From Hydrogenophaga intermedia (lineage in GTDB: Bacteria > Pseudomonadota > Gammaproteobacteria > Burkholderiales > Burkholderiaceae_C): a DNA stretch of 64,000 bases. A model generated the notes under the pieces. That model was given only the letters and a program-made list of their open reading frames with translations. It was not told the DNA's origin and did not search any database. This document shows, piece by piece, positions 47,368-58,021 of this stretch. The stretch covers positions 124,001-188,000 of the forward strand of contig NZ_JAMBNO010000008.1 of the NCBI RefSeq assembly GCF_023715105.1. The letters are read 5' to 3'. Both the position numbers and the translations under genes were made by a program. Numbering within the stretch: position 1 is the first letter of the stretch; each line of letters opens with the position of its first letter.

Positions 47368-48354
47368 ATGGATCAGCGAATCAACCGCCGTGCGCTGCTG
47401 CGCGCGGCCACGGCCTGCGCCGTGCTCGGCCCCGTCGGCGTGCGCGCGCAGTCGACCTGGCCCGCTCGGCCCGTCACGATGATCGTGCCCTTTCCGGCCG
47501 GCGGCGGCACAGACGCATTCGCGCGGCCCATGGCGGCTTCGTTCACGCGCCTGGCGGGCAAGGCCCTGGTGATCGACAACCGCGGTGGTGCGGGCGGCAC
47601 CGTGGGCGCCAGCGCCGCGGCCAAGGCCAACCCCGATGGCTACACGCTGTTCATGGGGGCTGTGCACCACTCCATCGCGCCCAGCATGTACCCGCGGCTG
47701 GACTACAACCTCGAGACCGACCTGATCCCCCTGATCTTGGTCGCCAGTGTCCCGCAGGTGGTGGTGGTCAACCCGAAGAACGTGACCGCGCCCGACTTCA
47801 AGGCCTTCCTTGCGTATGTGAAGGCCAACCCGGGCAAGCTCAACTATGGCTCGGCCGGCAGCGGCACCTCGCACCACCTGGCGGGCGAGCTGTTCAAACA
47901 GCAGACCAAGACCTTCATCACCCACATTCCCTACCGCGGTGCCGGCCCGGCACTTGCCGACCTGATCGCAGGCAACGTGGACATGATGTTCGACGGCCTG
48001 GGCTCCTCGGCCGGTCACATCAAGGGCGGTCGCATCAAGCCGATGATGGTGTCCGGCACCAAGCGCAACCCGGCCTTCCCCGATGTGCCCAGCGCTGCCG
48101 AACTGGGACTGCCCGACTACAACGTGACGACCTGGTACGGCGTGTGGGCGCCCAAGGGCACGCCAGCGGACGCGCAGGCCCGTGCGATCGAGGAGATCCG
48201 CAAGGCATGCACCACCGATGAGGCCAAGGCGGTGTGGGCAGCCCAGGGCGCCGAGTTTCCCGACATCACCGGTCCTGCCTTCGGCCAGTTCGTGAGCGCC
48301 GAGGTGCGCAAGTGGGCACAGGTGGTCAAGGCCTCGGGAGCGAAGCTCGAATGA
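47368..48354 (+). CDS. Tripartite tricarboxylate transporter substrate-binding protein (TctC/Bug family)
   Basis: 328 residues. Twin-arginine-like start NRRALLRAATACAVLGPVGVRAQ gives the signal peptide. Then WPARPVTMIVPFPAGGGTDAFARPMA and VIDNRGGAGGTVGASAAAKANPDGYT, the Bug signatures that hold carboxylate ligands. AGGAGA precedes the ATG at 47368. No TctA/TctB membrane genes are nearby, as is common for the expanded Bug family of Burkholderiales. In this operon malonate or a related dicarboxylate is the likely ligand (inference). Confidence 0.92.
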   Translation: MDQRINRRALLRAATACAVLGPVGVRAQSTWPARPVTMIVPFPAGGGTDAFARPMAASFTRLAGKALVIDNRGGAGGTVGASAAAKANPDGYTLFMGAVHHSIAPSMYPRLDYNLETDLIPLILVASVPQVVVVNPKNVTAPDFKAFLAYVKANPGKLNYGSAGSGTSHHLAGELFKQQTKTFITHIPYRGAGPALADLIAGNVDMMFDGLGSSAGHIKGGRIKPMMVSGTKRNPAFPDVPSAAELGLPDYNVTTWYGVWAPKGTPADAQARAIEEIRKACTTDEAKAVWAAQGAEFPDITGPAFGQFVSAEVRKWAQVVKASGAKLE

Positions 48355-48438
48355 GACCCGCCGGAGCGCGCTCATGAGCGGCGCCGGGCCGTTGCCAAGG
48401 CGATCAGCCCCGCAGTGCGCAGCATGGAGGGCAGTCCA

Positions 48439-49206
48439 GTGAGCGGCCGCATCGATCTGCGCATCGACGGGGCCATCGCGCGGCTCACCATCGCCCACCC
48501 GGGCAAGCTCAACGCGATGTCGCGCCCCATGTGGCGCGAACTCGCGCTGGCCGTGGCCTCGCTGGCCGACCGCCCGGCGCTGCGCGCCGTGGTGGTGGCG
48601 GGCGAAGGCAACCACTTCTGTGCCGGTGGCGACATCAGCGAGTACCCCGACTTCCGCTTCGATGAAGCCGCGCTGCGTGACTTCCACGAACGCGAGGTCT
48701 GGGGTGGCTTGCAGGCGCTCTTGAACTGCGACCTGCCGCTGATCGCCCAGATCGCGGGCCACTGCATGGGCGCGGGCGTGGAAATCGCCAGTTGCTGCGA
48801 CCTGCGCGTGGCAGGTGTCTCTGCGCGCTTTGGGGCGCCCATCGCGCGGCTGGGCTTTCCCATGGCACCGCGCGAGGTCGAACTGGTGGCGCGCGAGACC
48901 GGCCTGGCGACCGCTCGCGAGATGCTCCTGCAGGCCGCCGTGATCGATGCGCCCACCCTCAAGGCACGCGGCTTCCTGCACGCTGTGGTGCCCGATGACA
49001 CCGTGGCCGATGAGGCCGCCACCCGCGCCTGGCGTGTCACCGAACTCTCCCCGTTGGCCGCGCGCCTGAACAAACGTACCTTGCGTGCGCTCGTGCAGGG
49101 TGCGCGCCCTGACGAACTGCTGGCCCAGGCCTATGCCTACGCCGACCACCCCGAACACCGGGAAGGCATCGATGCCTTCCTGAACAAGCGACCCCCTGTT
49201 TTCTGA
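48439..49206 (+). CDS. Enoyl-CoA hydratase/isomerase family protein
   Basis: 255 residues from the GTG at 48439, which has GGAGGG eight nt upstream; an ATG at 48424 would overlap that site. Crotonase motifs: oxyanion loop HFCAGGDISEYPDF (near 58) and GHCMGAGVEIASCCDL with a Glu in the catalytic position. It binds an acyl-CoA thioester; hydration, isomerisation or decarboxylation cannot be separated by sequence. Methylmalonyl-CoA-type decarboxylases exist in this superfamily, which is of interest next to a broken malonyl-CoA decarboxylase. Nine bp before matB. Confidence 0.88.
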   Translation: MSGRIDLRIDGAIARLTIAHPGKLNAMSRPMWRELALAVASLADRPALRAVVVAGEGNHFCAGGDISEYPDFRFDEAALRDFHEREVWGGLQALLNCDLPLIAQIAGHCMGAGVEIASCCDLRVAGVSARFGAPIARLGFPMAPREVELVARETGLATAREMLLQAAVIDAPTLKARGFLHAVVPDDTVADEAATRAWRVTELSPLAARLNKRTLRALVQGARPDELLAQAYAYADHPEHREGIDAFLNKRPPVF

Positions 49207-49215
49207 TTCCCTGCC

Positions 49216-50787
<1,572 letters not shown>

Positions 50788-50838
50788 GCCGCCCGGGACC
50801 GGGCGCGACCTTGATGCGGGCTCAATAGAATCCCGCGC

Positions 50839-51621
50839 ATGAAGATATTGATCTCGAATGACGATGGTTTCCAGGCCCCGGGCATCGTCGCCCTGCACGC
50901 GGTGCTCAAAGCCTTGCCAGGGGTGGAGGTCGAGGTGGTGGCGCCCGAGCACAACAACAGCGCCAAGAGCAATGCACTCACGCTGCATTCGCCGCTGTAC
51001 GTGCACCAGGCGTCCGATGGTTTTCGCTACGTCAACGGCACGCCCGCCGATTGTGTGCACATCGCGCTCACCGGCTTGCTGGGCTACCGGCCCGACCTCG
51101 TGGTCTCCGGCATCAACAACGGCGCCAACATGGGCGACGACACCATTTACTCGGGCACCGTGGGTGCTGCCATGGAGGGCTACCTGTTTGGCATTCCTGC
51201 CATTGCGTTCTCGCAGACCGAGAAAGGCTGGAAGCACCTGGACGCCGCCGCCGCCAAAGCCGCCGAACTGGTGCAACGGTTGCTGCCTTCGGTGCCCGAG
51301 GCGCAGCGCCGCGGCGAGCCCTGGCTGCTCAACGTCAACATTCCCTGCCTGCCGCTGGACGGTATCCGCGGCTTCAAGGTCACCCGCCTGGGCCGCCGCC
51401 ACGCGGCCGAGCCGGTGATCACGCAGGTCAACCCGCGTGGCGACACCATGTACTGGATCGGCAGCGCCGGACCTGCGCGCGACGACGTGGACGGCACCGA
51501 TTTCCATGCCGCCCAGCAGGGCTACGCCACCATCACGCCGCTGCAGGTCGACCTCACCGACCACGACCGGCTGCCGTACTGGGCGCCCACCGCGGCCGCG
51601 TTGTCGGGGGGTGATGCTTGA
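50839..51621 (+). CDS. surE: 5'/3'-nucleotidase SurE
   Basis: 260 residues. Metal ligands Asp8 and Asp9 in ILISNDDGFQAPG, Ser/Asn in NNSAKSNALT and SGINNGANMGDDTIYSGTVGAA. It dephosphorylates nucleoside monophosphates and short polyphosphates. Its stop overlaps the pcm TTG start (TTGA), the conserved surE-pcm order. Confidence 0.96.
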   Translation: MKILISNDDGFQAPGIVALHAVLKALPGVEVEVVAPEHNNSAKSNALTLHSPLYVHQASDGFRYVNGTPADCVHIALTGLLGYRPDLVVSGINNGANMGDDTIYSGTVGAAMEGYLFGIPAIAFSQTEKGWKHLDAAAAKAAELVQRLLPSVPEAQRRGEPWLLNVNIPCLPLDGIRGFKVTRLGRRHAAEPVITQVNPRGDTMYWIGSAGPARDDVDGTDFHAAQQGYATITPLQVDLTDHDRLPYWAPTAAALSGGDA

Positions 51622-52394
51622 AGCAACCCGCTCCCCGACAGCGCCCCGCCTTCCCGGCGCGTTTGCCGGCGGGCACACCCGCACCGGCGCCTGCCCGCGC
51701 GCCCAGGCCGGTGGGCGCCGCGCCTGCGCCTGCGGTGCCCACCGGGGTGGGCATGGAATCGTCGGCCGTGCGCGCAGCCATGGTGCGCAAGCTGCAGGCG
51801 CAAGGCATCTCGCACCCCGCGGTGGTGGCGGCCATGCTGGCGGTGGAACGTCACCGCTTTGTCGACTCGGCATTGGTCAACCAGGCCTACGAAGACACCA
51901 GCTTGCCGATCGGTCAGGGCCAGACCATCAGCAAACCCGGTGTGGTGGCGCGCATGGTGGAGTTGTTGTGCCAAAGCAGTGCACAACCACTCGGTCGCGT
52001 GCTCGAGATCGGCACCGGCTGCGGCTACCAGGCCGCGGTGCTCAGCCGCGTGGCGCGCGAGGTCTACAGCATCGAGCGCATCCGCGCGCTGCACGACAAG
52101 GCCCGCGACAACCTGCGCGCGCTGCGCGTGCCCAACCTGCACCTGATCCTGGGTGACGGCATGGCTGGTTTTGCCCAGGGTGCGCCGTACGCGGCCATCA
52201 TCGCGGCTGCCGGCGGGAACGACCTGCCCGCCGCCTGGATCGATCAACTCGCCGTGGGCGGGCGTCTGGTAGCGCCGGCCGTCACGGCCGCCGGAGGGCA
52301 GCACCTGGTGGTGATCGACAAGACCGCGCGCGGTATCGTGCGCACCGAGCTCGAGGCGGTTCATTTCGTGCCTCTAAAATCGGGGCTCGCATGA
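51618..52394 (+). CDS. pcm: Protein-L-isoaspartate O-methyltransferase
   Basis: 258 residues with a TTG start overlapping the surE stop. An Ala/Pro-rich N-terminal extension of about 45 residues precedes the methyltransferase fold, whose SAM motif is VLEIGTGCGYQAAVLS (about 128-143) and whose substrate loop is EDTSLPIGQGQTISKP. It repairs isoaspartyl damage. An internal ATG at 51753 would give a shorter, E. coli-sized form; the extension is seen in other Burkholderiales as far as I recall. Confidence 0.93.
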   Translation: MKQPAPRQRPAFPARLPAGTPAPAPARAPRPVGAAPAPAVPTGVGMESSAVRAAMVRKLQAQGISHPAVVAAMLAVERHRFVDSALVNQAYEDTSLPIGQGQTISKPGVVARMVELLCQSSAQPLGRVLEIGTGCGYQAAVLSRVAREVYSIERIRALHDKARDNLRALRVPNLHLILGDGMAGFAQGAPYAAIIAAAGGNDLPAAWIDQLAVGGRLVAPAVTAAGGQHLVVIDKTARGIVRTELEAVHFVPLKSGLA

Positions 52395-52470
52395 CGGTCC
52401 CGCCTTGCCGGCGTTGAGCGTGTTTCCGATAGGGCCCGTTGGGGGCCCGCTAGACAACGGTGGAGTCTTC

Positions 52471-53370
52471 ATGAACCCAGAAACCATGTGCGACCCGGGC
52501 CACACCCGGGCGCAGGGACGGATGCCGGGCCGCGTGCTCGCCTGGTCGCTGCTGGCCGCCGCGCTGGTCAGTGCCGGTTGTGCATCGCAGCGGGTCGCCC
52601 GGCCAGCGCCGGTGGACGACCGCGGCACGTCGCGCCCCATGGCCGCGGCGCCTGCGCCCGGCGAGAGCCAACCCCGTGTCGGTTACGTGACGGTCCAGCC
52701 CGGCGACACGCTGTACCGCATCGCCCTCAATGCCGGCCAGGACTGGCGCGATGTTGCGGCCTGGAACAACCTGCCCAATCCGAACGCGATCGAGGTCGGG
52801 CAGTTGCTGCGTGTCGTGCCGCCTGCAGCGGCTGTGGCGGCTGCGCCCGCCGCGGCGCCCACCGGGCCATCGACAACACCCATCGCCAGCAGCGGCGTGA
52901 ATGCGCGCCCCTTGAGCGAAACCAGCCCGGCGGCGGCGCCCGCGCCGGCACCCGCACCGGCACCCGCACCCGCACCCGCACCTGCTGCCGTGCCTGCCGG
53001 TGACGAGCTGCAGTTCGTGTGGCCGGCCAACGGCCCCATCGTCGCCAGCTTCGATGAAAACACGAACAAGGGCGTGAGCATCGCCGGCAAGGTGGGCGAC
53101 CCGGTGCTGGCAGCGGCCGATGGCCGTGTCGTCTATGCGGGGGCCGGCCTGCGCGGCTATGGCAACCTCATCATCCTCAAGCACAACAACACGTACCTCA
53201 CGGCGTACGCCCACAACCAGGCGCTGCTGGTGCGTGAAGACCAGGCCGTGCGTCAGGGTCAGCGCATCGCCGAGATGGGCAGCAGCGACGCCGACCGCGT
53301 GAAACTGCATTTCGAGGTGCGCCGCCTCGGCAAACCGGTCGATCCGCTGTCCTTTCTGCCCAAGCGCTGA
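52471..53370 (+). CDS. nlpD: NlpD-like LysM/M23 lipoprotein, probable amidase activator
   Basis: 299 residues from the ATG at 52471 with GGAG upstream. Lipobox LVSAGC (Cys near 37), LysM domain (VTVQPGDTLYRIALNAGQDW to GQLLRV, about 72-115), a Pro-Ala repeat linker (about 155-172) and an M23 domain. The first metal-binding His-x3-Asp of active M23 peptidases is absent (KGVSIAGKVGDPV), although LHFEVRR remains, so it is catalytically dead and would activate cell-separation amidases like NlpD/EnvC. Follows pcm by 76 bp. Confidence 0.9.
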   Translation: MNPETMCDPGHTRAQGRMPGRVLAWSLLAAALVSAGCASQRVARPAPVDDRGTSRPMAAAPAPGESQPRVGYVTVQPGDTLYRIALNAGQDWRDVAAWNNLPNPNAIEVGQLLRVVPPAAAVAAAPAAAPTGPSTTPIASSGVNARPLSETSPAAAPAPAPAPAPAPAPAPAAVPAGDELQFVWPANGPIVASFDENTNKGVSIAGKVGDPVLAAADGRVVYAGAGLRGYGNLIILKHNNTYLTAYAHNQALLVREDQAVRQGQRIAEMGSSDADRVKLHFEVRRLGKPVDPLSFLPKR

Positions 53371-53382
53371 GCCAGGCCTCGC

Positions 53383-54168
53383 ATGTCCTGGCCGGTCCTC
53401 GTCTTCGACATCGAGTCGATCCCCGACGTGCAGGGCCTGCGGTCCCTGCGCAACGCCACTCCCGAAGACAGCGACGCACAGGTCTACGCCGCCTGGCTCG
53501 CCGAGCGCAAGGAAAAAGGGCAGAGCAACTTCATGCCGCTGCACCTGCAGCGCGTGCTCGTCGTCAGCTGCGTGTTCCGCAACGCCGAAGGCTTGCGGGT
53601 GCACTCGTTCGTCGACCGTGACGGCCAGAGCGAGGGCAAGGTCATCCAGAGTTTCTTCCACGCGATCGAAAAGCACGTGCCTCAGCTCGTGAGCTGGAAC
53701 GGCGGCGGCTTCGATCTGCCCGTGCTGCACTACCGTGGTCTGCGCCACGGTGTCGAAGCCAACAAGTACTGGGACATGGGCGAAGACGACCGCGAGTTCA
53801 AGTGGAACAACTACATCGGCCGCTACCACATGCGCCACCTGGACCTGATGGACCTGCTGGCCATGTACAGCCCGAAGAACAACGCGCCACTGGATGCCAT
53901 GGCCAAGCTCTGCGGCTTTCCGGGCAAGCTTGGCATGGATGGTTCGCAGGTGTATGCGCAGTACCTTGCGGGCGAGACGGAAGAGATCCGCCGCTACTGC
54001 GAGACGGATGTGATGAACACCTACCTGCTGTACTGCCGCTTCCAGCAGATGCGGGGTGGATTCACGTCGGCCGAGTACGAGCGCGAGATCGGGTTCGTGA
54101 AGGAAACGCTGGGCAATCTCGCACCGAGCGAGGCGCACTGGCAGGAATACCTCGCGGCCTGGGCGTGA
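53383..54168 (+). CDS. Predicted 3'-5' exonuclease, PolB-like
   Basis: 261 residues. DEDDy exonuclease motifs: Asp9/Glu11 (VFDIES), WNGGGFDLPVLHYR near 105-118 and YCETDVMNTYLLY near 206. No polymerase domain follows, so it is the stand-alone PolB-exo-like family of unknown role in DNA or RNA processing. Starts 12 bp after nlpD, the position where rpoS stands in many relatives. Confidence 0.88.
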   Translation: MSWPVLVFDIESIPDVQGLRSLRNATPEDSDAQVYAAWLAERKEKGQSNFMPLHLQRVLVVSCVFRNAEGLRVHSFVDRDGQSEGKVIQSFFHAIEKHVPQLVSWNGGGFDLPVLHYRGLRHGVEANKYWDMGEDDREFKWNNYIGRYHMRHLDLMDLLAMYSPKNNAPLDAMAKLCGFPGKLGMDGSQVYAQYLAGETEEIRRYCETDVMNTYLLYCRFQQMRGGFTSAEYEREIGFVKETLGNLAPSEAHWQEYLAAWA

Positions 54169-54204
54169 GCCGGCCGGGCCCCGGCGGCCTGAGACAATCA
54201 CGCC

Positions 54205-55629
54205 ATGTCCGCTGAAGCCCAGAACAAGACCGCCTTCCCCGACGGCTCACTCGCCGTCGAATCCCTCGATATCGAAGCCCAGGGCATCGCCCACCGCGCC
54301 GACGGCAAGGTGATCTTCATCGACGGCGCGCTGCCCTTCGAGCAGGTGAGCGTGTCGGTGCACCGCAAGAAGAACAACTGGGAGGCCGGCACCGTCACGG
54401 CCATCCACCGCGAATCGTCTCAACGCGTGCGCCCGGGCTGTCCGCATTTCGGCCTGCACGCGGGCGCCTGTGGCGGCTGCAAGATGCAGCACCTGCACCC
54501 GGCCGCGCAGGTCGCCATCAAGCAGCGCGTGCTGGAGGACAACCTCTGGCACCTGGGCAAGGTCAAGGCCGAAACGCTGCTGCGCCCCATCGAAGGCCCC
54601 ACCTGGGGTTACCGCTACCGCGCGCGCCTGTCGGTGCGGCATGTGCACAAGAAGGGCGTGGTGCTGATCGGCTTTCATGAGCGCAAGAGCCGCTACGTGG
54701 CCGACATGGCCGTGTGCCCGGTGCTGCACCCGCGGGTGAGCGCCATGCTGATGCCGCTGCGCGAGCTGATCTTCGGCATGGATGCGCGCGAGACCTGTCC
54801 GCAGATCGAACTGGCGGCGGGCGATGAGGTGATCGCGCTGGTGTTGCGCCACCTGGAGCCGTTGAGCGAGGACGATCTGGCGCGGCTGCGCGCCTTCGGT
54901 CAGCAACACGGTGTGCAGTGGTGGTTGCAGCCCAAAGGGCCGGACACGGTGCACCTGCTCGATGAGCCCGTGAGCGCTGACGCACCGACGCTGTCTTACG
55001 GCCTGCCCGAATTCGGCATCACCATGCCCTTCAAGCCCACCGACTTCACGCAGGTGAATCCGGCCATCAACCGCGTGCTGGTAACGCGCGCGTTGCGCCT
55101 GCTCGACGCCCGACCGCACGAACGCGTGATCGACTGGTTCTGCGGCCTGGGCAACTTCACGCTGCCCATCGCCACAAGCGCGGGGGAGGTGCTGGGCATC
55201 GAGGGCAGCGAGGCCCTGGTGGCGCGTTCGCGCGAGAACCTCGAGCGCAACAGCGCAGGGCGCTCCCGCCCGCTGGCCCCCACGCAGTTCGCCGCGCGCA
55301 ATCTGTTCGAGATGACGCCCGGGCAACTGGTGACCGACGGCACGGCACAGAAGTGGCTGGTGGACCCGCCGCGCGAAGGCGCCTTCGCGCTCGCCAAGGC
55401 GCTGGCGGACCTGCACCAGCAACCGGATCTGCGTGGTGGCTGGTTGCCGCCGCAGCGCATCGTGTACGTGAGCTGCAACCCCGCGACGCTGGCGCGCGAC
55501 GCGGGTTTGCTGGTGCACCAGGCCGGCTATCGCTGCGTGGCGGCGGGCGCCGTGAACATGTTCCCCCACACCGCCCATGTGGAGAGCATGGCCGTGTTCG
55601 AGCTGGCGGACGCTGGGCGCCCTGCGTAG
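54205..55629 (+). CDS. rlmD: 23S rRNA (uracil-1939-C5)-methyltransferase
   Basis: 474 residues. TRAM-like N-terminal domain (about 15-68), 4Fe-4S ligands Cys79, Cys89, Cys92 (CGGCKMQH) and a fourth in MAVCPVL near 172, SAM motif [14 protein letters not shown] and catalytic Cys in [11 protein letters not shown] near 425. It makes m5U1939 in 23S rRNA. Confidence 0.95.
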   Translation: MSAEAQNKTAFPDGSLAVESLDIEAQGIAHRADGKVIFIDGALPFEQVSVSVHRKKNNWEAGTVTAIHRESSQRVRPGCPHFGLHAGACGGCKMQHLHPAAQVAIKQRVLEDNLWHLGKVKAETLLRPIEGPTWGYRYRARLSVRHVHKKGVVLIGFHERKSRYVADMAVCPVLHPRVSAMLMPLRELIFGMDARETCPQIELAAGDEVIALVLRHLEPLSEDDLARLRAFGQQHGVQWWLQPKGPDTVHLLDEPVSADAPTLSYGLPEFGITMPFKPTDFTQVNPAINRVLVTRALRLLDARPHERVIDWFCGLGNFTLPIATSAGEVLGIEGSEALVARSRENLERNSAGRSRPLAPTQFAARNLFEMTPGQLVTDGTAQKWLVDPPREGAFALAKALADLHQQPDLRGGWLPPQRIVYVSCNPATLARDAGLLVHQAGYRCVAAGAVNMFPHTAHVESMAVFELADAGRPA

Positions 55630-55640
55630 CGAAATAAAGG

Positions 55641-55664
55641 AGGAGGGCGGCACAGCCGCCCGGG
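55641..55664 (-). terminator. GC hairpin after rlmD and the lipoprotein gene
   Basis: GGGCGGC (55645-55651) pairs with GCCGCCC (55655-55661) around ACA. On the minus strand a pyrimidine-rich run with some T residues follows (to about 55630), so it may end the lipoprotein transcript. Confidence 0.4.
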
Positions 55665-55717
55665 GGACATTCGCGGAGCAGGGTGCCCAGCGTCCGCCAG
55701 CTCTGCGAGGTGCAGAC

Positions 55718-56029
55718 CTACGACCTCTCGCCCGCTGCCTTGTCGTTCGGCTCGGGCGCGCCTTCGGTGGGCATGCCGACGACGTTGTTGTCGCGCATGT
55801 ACTGGTCCATCTCGCGCCAGCCGGCGAACACCGCCGCCTTGCCCGCGCGCGGGTTGGTCTCGAAGCACGACTCGATGCTGCGCACCGCGTGCCGGCAGGC
55901 GCTGCCGATGGCGCGGCCCTCGGCCTCCTTGCGCGCGTTGATGGCGGTGGCGGATTCGATGCCCAGCGCATCGCAGCCGGCAAGCAAGGCGCTGGCGGTG
56001 GTGAGCAAGAGCAAGGAAGTGCGGCGCAT
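55718..56029 (-). CDS. Small hypothetical lipoprotein
   Basis: 103 residues from the ATG at 56029. Signal peptide MRRTSLLLLTTASALLAGC with lipobox LLAGC (Cys19). The mature part has two cysteines (SACRHAVRSIESCFETN), which may form a disulfide, and ends in an acidic, flexible tail. No family recognised; the pattern suggests a conserved envelope lipoprotein. Its 3' end converges with rlmD. Confidence 0.75.
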   Translation of the reverse strand: MRRTSLLLLTTASALLAGCDALGIESATAINARKEAEGRAIGSACRHAVRSIESCFETNPRAGKAAVFAGWREMDQYMRDNNVVGMPTEGAPEPNDKAAGERS

Positions 56030-56112
56030 GGTGGACTCGGGTTTGCGTGTCTTTTCGGCCGCCACGCGGTGAACTTGACGCCCCGGCCCTTAAAAAGGCG
56101 CCGATGGCGCAC

Positions 56113-56137
56113 AAAAAAGGGGCCCGCAGGCCCCTTT
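56113..56137 (-). terminator. Rho-independent terminator of the Bax-inhibitor-1 gene
   Basis: AAAGGGGCC (56116-56124) pairs with GGCCCCTTT (56129-56137) around CGCA. On the minus strand a run of six T residues (56118-56113) follows. It lies 18 bp after the stop codon. Confidence 0.85.
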
Positions 56138-56155
56138 CTCATGAAGTGAAATGAC

Positions 56156-56854
56156 TCACTCGCGCTCGCCGCCGAAGATGCCCAGCAGCATCAGCAGGCT
56201 CTGGAACACGTTGTACAGGCTCAGGTAGACGCCCAGGGTGGCGCTGATGTAGTTGGTTTCGTGGCCGTCCTGCACGCGCTTGAGGTCGTACAGGATGAAG
56301 GCCGAGAAGATGCCGACGCAGAGCACCGAGAGCGTGATCATCAGCGCGCTGGACTGGATGAACACGTTGGCGATGCCGGCCAGCAGCACCATGATGGCGC
56401 CGATGAACAGGAACTTGCCCATGTTCGACAGGTCGCGCTGGATGATGGTGGACAGCGAGGCCATGCCGAAGAAGATGGCAGCGGTACCCCCGAAGGCCAT
56501 CATGATGAGGCTGGCGCCGTTGGAGAAGCCGAGCACCATGGCAACCAGGCGCGAGAGCATCAGGCCCATGAAGAAGGTGAACGCCAGCAGGATCGGGACA
56601 CCAGCCGCCGAGTTCTTGGTCTTCTCGATCGCGAACATGAAGCCGAATGCGCCACCCAGGAAAACAATGAGCCCCAGGCCGCCGCCCAGCCCGGCGGTGA
56701 TGCCGGTGGCCACGCCCAGCCAGGCACCCAGCACGGTGGGCACCATGGAGAGGGCCAGCAGCCAGTAGGTGTTGCGCAGCACGCGGTTGCGCTGCACAGC
56801 GGTGGTGGACACGGCGGCGCCGAAGCGGCCGCTGGTTTGAACGTGGTCGGACAT
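56156..56854 (-). CDS. Bax inhibitor-1 / YccA family membrane protein
   Basis: 232 residues with seven hydrophobic helices. The family marks are RNTYWLLALSMVPTVLGAWLG at helix 1 and the C-terminal DLKRVQDGHETNYISATLGVYLSLYNVFQSLL with the conserved acidic residues. AAGGAGA precedes the ATG at 56854. YccA in E. coli interacts with the FtsH membrane protease; family members leak calcium or protons. Function here unknown. Confidence 0.92.
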   Translation of the reverse strand: MSDHVQTSGRFGAAVSTTAVQRNRVLRNTYWLLALSMVPTVLGAWLGVATGITAGLGGGLGLIVFLGGAFGFMFAIEKTKNSAAGVPILLAFTFFMGLMLSRLVAMVLGFSNGASLIMMAFGGTAAIFFGMASLSTIIQRDLSNMGKFLFIGAIMVLLAGIANVFIQSSALMITLSVLCVGIFSAFILYDLKRVQDGHETNYISATLGVYLSLYNVFQSLLMLLGIFGGERE

Positions 56855-57034
56855 CGTTGGAATCTCCTTGGTCAGAAACGACGCGGGCATTGTAGGCACG
56901 GATCCTTGCGCGTCCAAAGACCCTGCGACGACGCCTGGTGCGCTGTGGTGTCGACACTTGTGACTGCCACGACACCAATCACGCGTTATCGTCTGGTCTC
57001 GCCGTCTTTTGTGTACGCATCACAGGAAAAGTTC

Positions 57035-57442
57035 ATGAAATCCACGCACCAGCTCGAGGCCGCCGACGTCAAGAAGATCGCCGAGGCCGCCGAACGCGAG
57101 GCCCTGGCCCACCAGTGGGCGGTCACCATCGCCATCGCCGATGCCGGCGGCCACCTGCTGTGGCTGCAGCGCCTGGACGGCGCGCCGCCGGTCTCGGCCC
57201 ACATTGCCCCGGCCAAGGCGCACACGGCCGCCCTCGGCCGCCGCGAGAGCAAGGTCTACGAAGACGTGATCAACCAGGGCCGCACGTCGTTCCTGAGCGC
57301 GCCCGTCCTGCAGGGCATGCTCGAGGGCGGCGTGCCCATCCTCAAGGACGGCCAGTGCCTGGGGGCGGTGGGTGTGAGTGGCGTCAAGTCCAGCGAGGAC
57401 GCCCAGATCGCGCGCGCCGGCATCGCGGCGATCGGCCTGTAA
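57035..57442 (+). CDS. GlcG/HbpS family haem-binding-like protein
   Basis: 135 residues. The whole sequence is one GlcG/HbpS domain: AVTIAIADAGGHLLWLQRLDGAPP and HTAALGRRESKVYEDVINQGRTSFLSAP, ending GVSGVKSSEDAQIARAGIAAIG. HbpS proteins bind haem or degraded corrinoids; GlcG has no known reaction. No signal peptide. CAGGAA lies upstream of the ATG. Divergent from the Bax-inhibitor-1 gene and convergent with the exbD end of the Ton operon; a role in haem handling is possible but unproved. Confidence 0.85.
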   Translation: MKSTHQLEAADVKKIAEAAEREALAHQWAVTIAIADAGGHLLWLQRLDGAPPVSAHIAPAKAHTAALGRRESKVYEDVINQGRTSFLSAPVLQGMLEGGVPILKDGQCLGAVGVSGVKSSEDAQIARAGIAAIGL

Positions 57443-57576
57443 GCGGCAAACACCGGGAAGCATCCGGGAGGCCCCGGAAAAAACGGCCTGGCTAACGGCG
57501 GCTTATGCCACCCTGGCTGGCCAAAAAACGACGCTCGGGGAGGAGAACGTCCCCGGGTCGCCCCACGATCGAGACC

Positions 57577-57608
57577 GAGCCGGCGCCCTGCGCTCAGGGT
57601 GCCGGCTC
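57577..57608 (-). terminator. Strong hairpin over the exbD stop codon
   Basis: GAGCCGGC-G-CCCTG and CAGGG-T-GCCGGCTC (57577-57590 with 57595-57608) form a 14-bp stem with one mismatch. It spans the exbD stop codon and lacks a clean U-run, so it may protect the mRNA end rather than terminate by itself. Confidence 0.4.
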
Positions 57609-58004
57609 GGTGATGAAGCCGATCTTCTGCAGCCCGGCGCGCTGCGCCGCGGCCATGACCTGCGCCACGCGCTCGTAGCGCACGGCCTTGTCGCCGCGGA
57701 TGTGCAGCTCGGGCTGCGGTTGCTGCGCAGCGGCCGCGCCCAGCAGCCCTGCCAACTCCTCGTCGACCACACGCTGATCGTTCCAGAAGTACTGGCCCTC
57801 GGCATCCACCGCCAGGCGGATGTTCTCGGGCTTGTCGAGCACCTTCTGGTTGCTCGCCTGCGGCAGCTCCACATTCACCGCGTGCTGGATCACGGGCACG
57901 GTGATGATGAAGATGATGAGCAGCACCAGCATCACGTCGATGAACGGGATCATGTTGATCTCGCTCATCACCTCGTCGCTGTTGTCCTGGGTGCCGATGG
58001 CCAT
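57594..58004 (-). CDS. exbD: Biopolymer transport protein ExbD
   Basis: 136 residues. One N-terminal transmembrane helix with the essential Asp in NMIPFIDVMLVLLIIFII (Asp23), then a periplasmic domain. With ExbB it turns proton motive force into TonB movement. Eighteen bp separate its start from the exbB stop. Confidence 0.95.
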   Translation of the reverse strand: MAIGTQDNSDEVMSEINMIPFIDVMLVLLIIFIITVPVIQHAVNVELPQASNQKVLDKPENIRLAVDAEGQYFWNDQRVVDEELAGLLGAAAAQQPQPELHIRGDKAVRYERVAQVMAAAQRAGLQKIGFITEPAP

Positions 58005-58021
58005 GTGTGTCGTGCTCCGGT

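Noticed and set aside
52900..52990. Pro-Ala tandem repeat in nlpD as a mobile or regulatory repeat
   Set aside because: It encodes the flexible linker between LysM and M23 domains, a common feature of the family.
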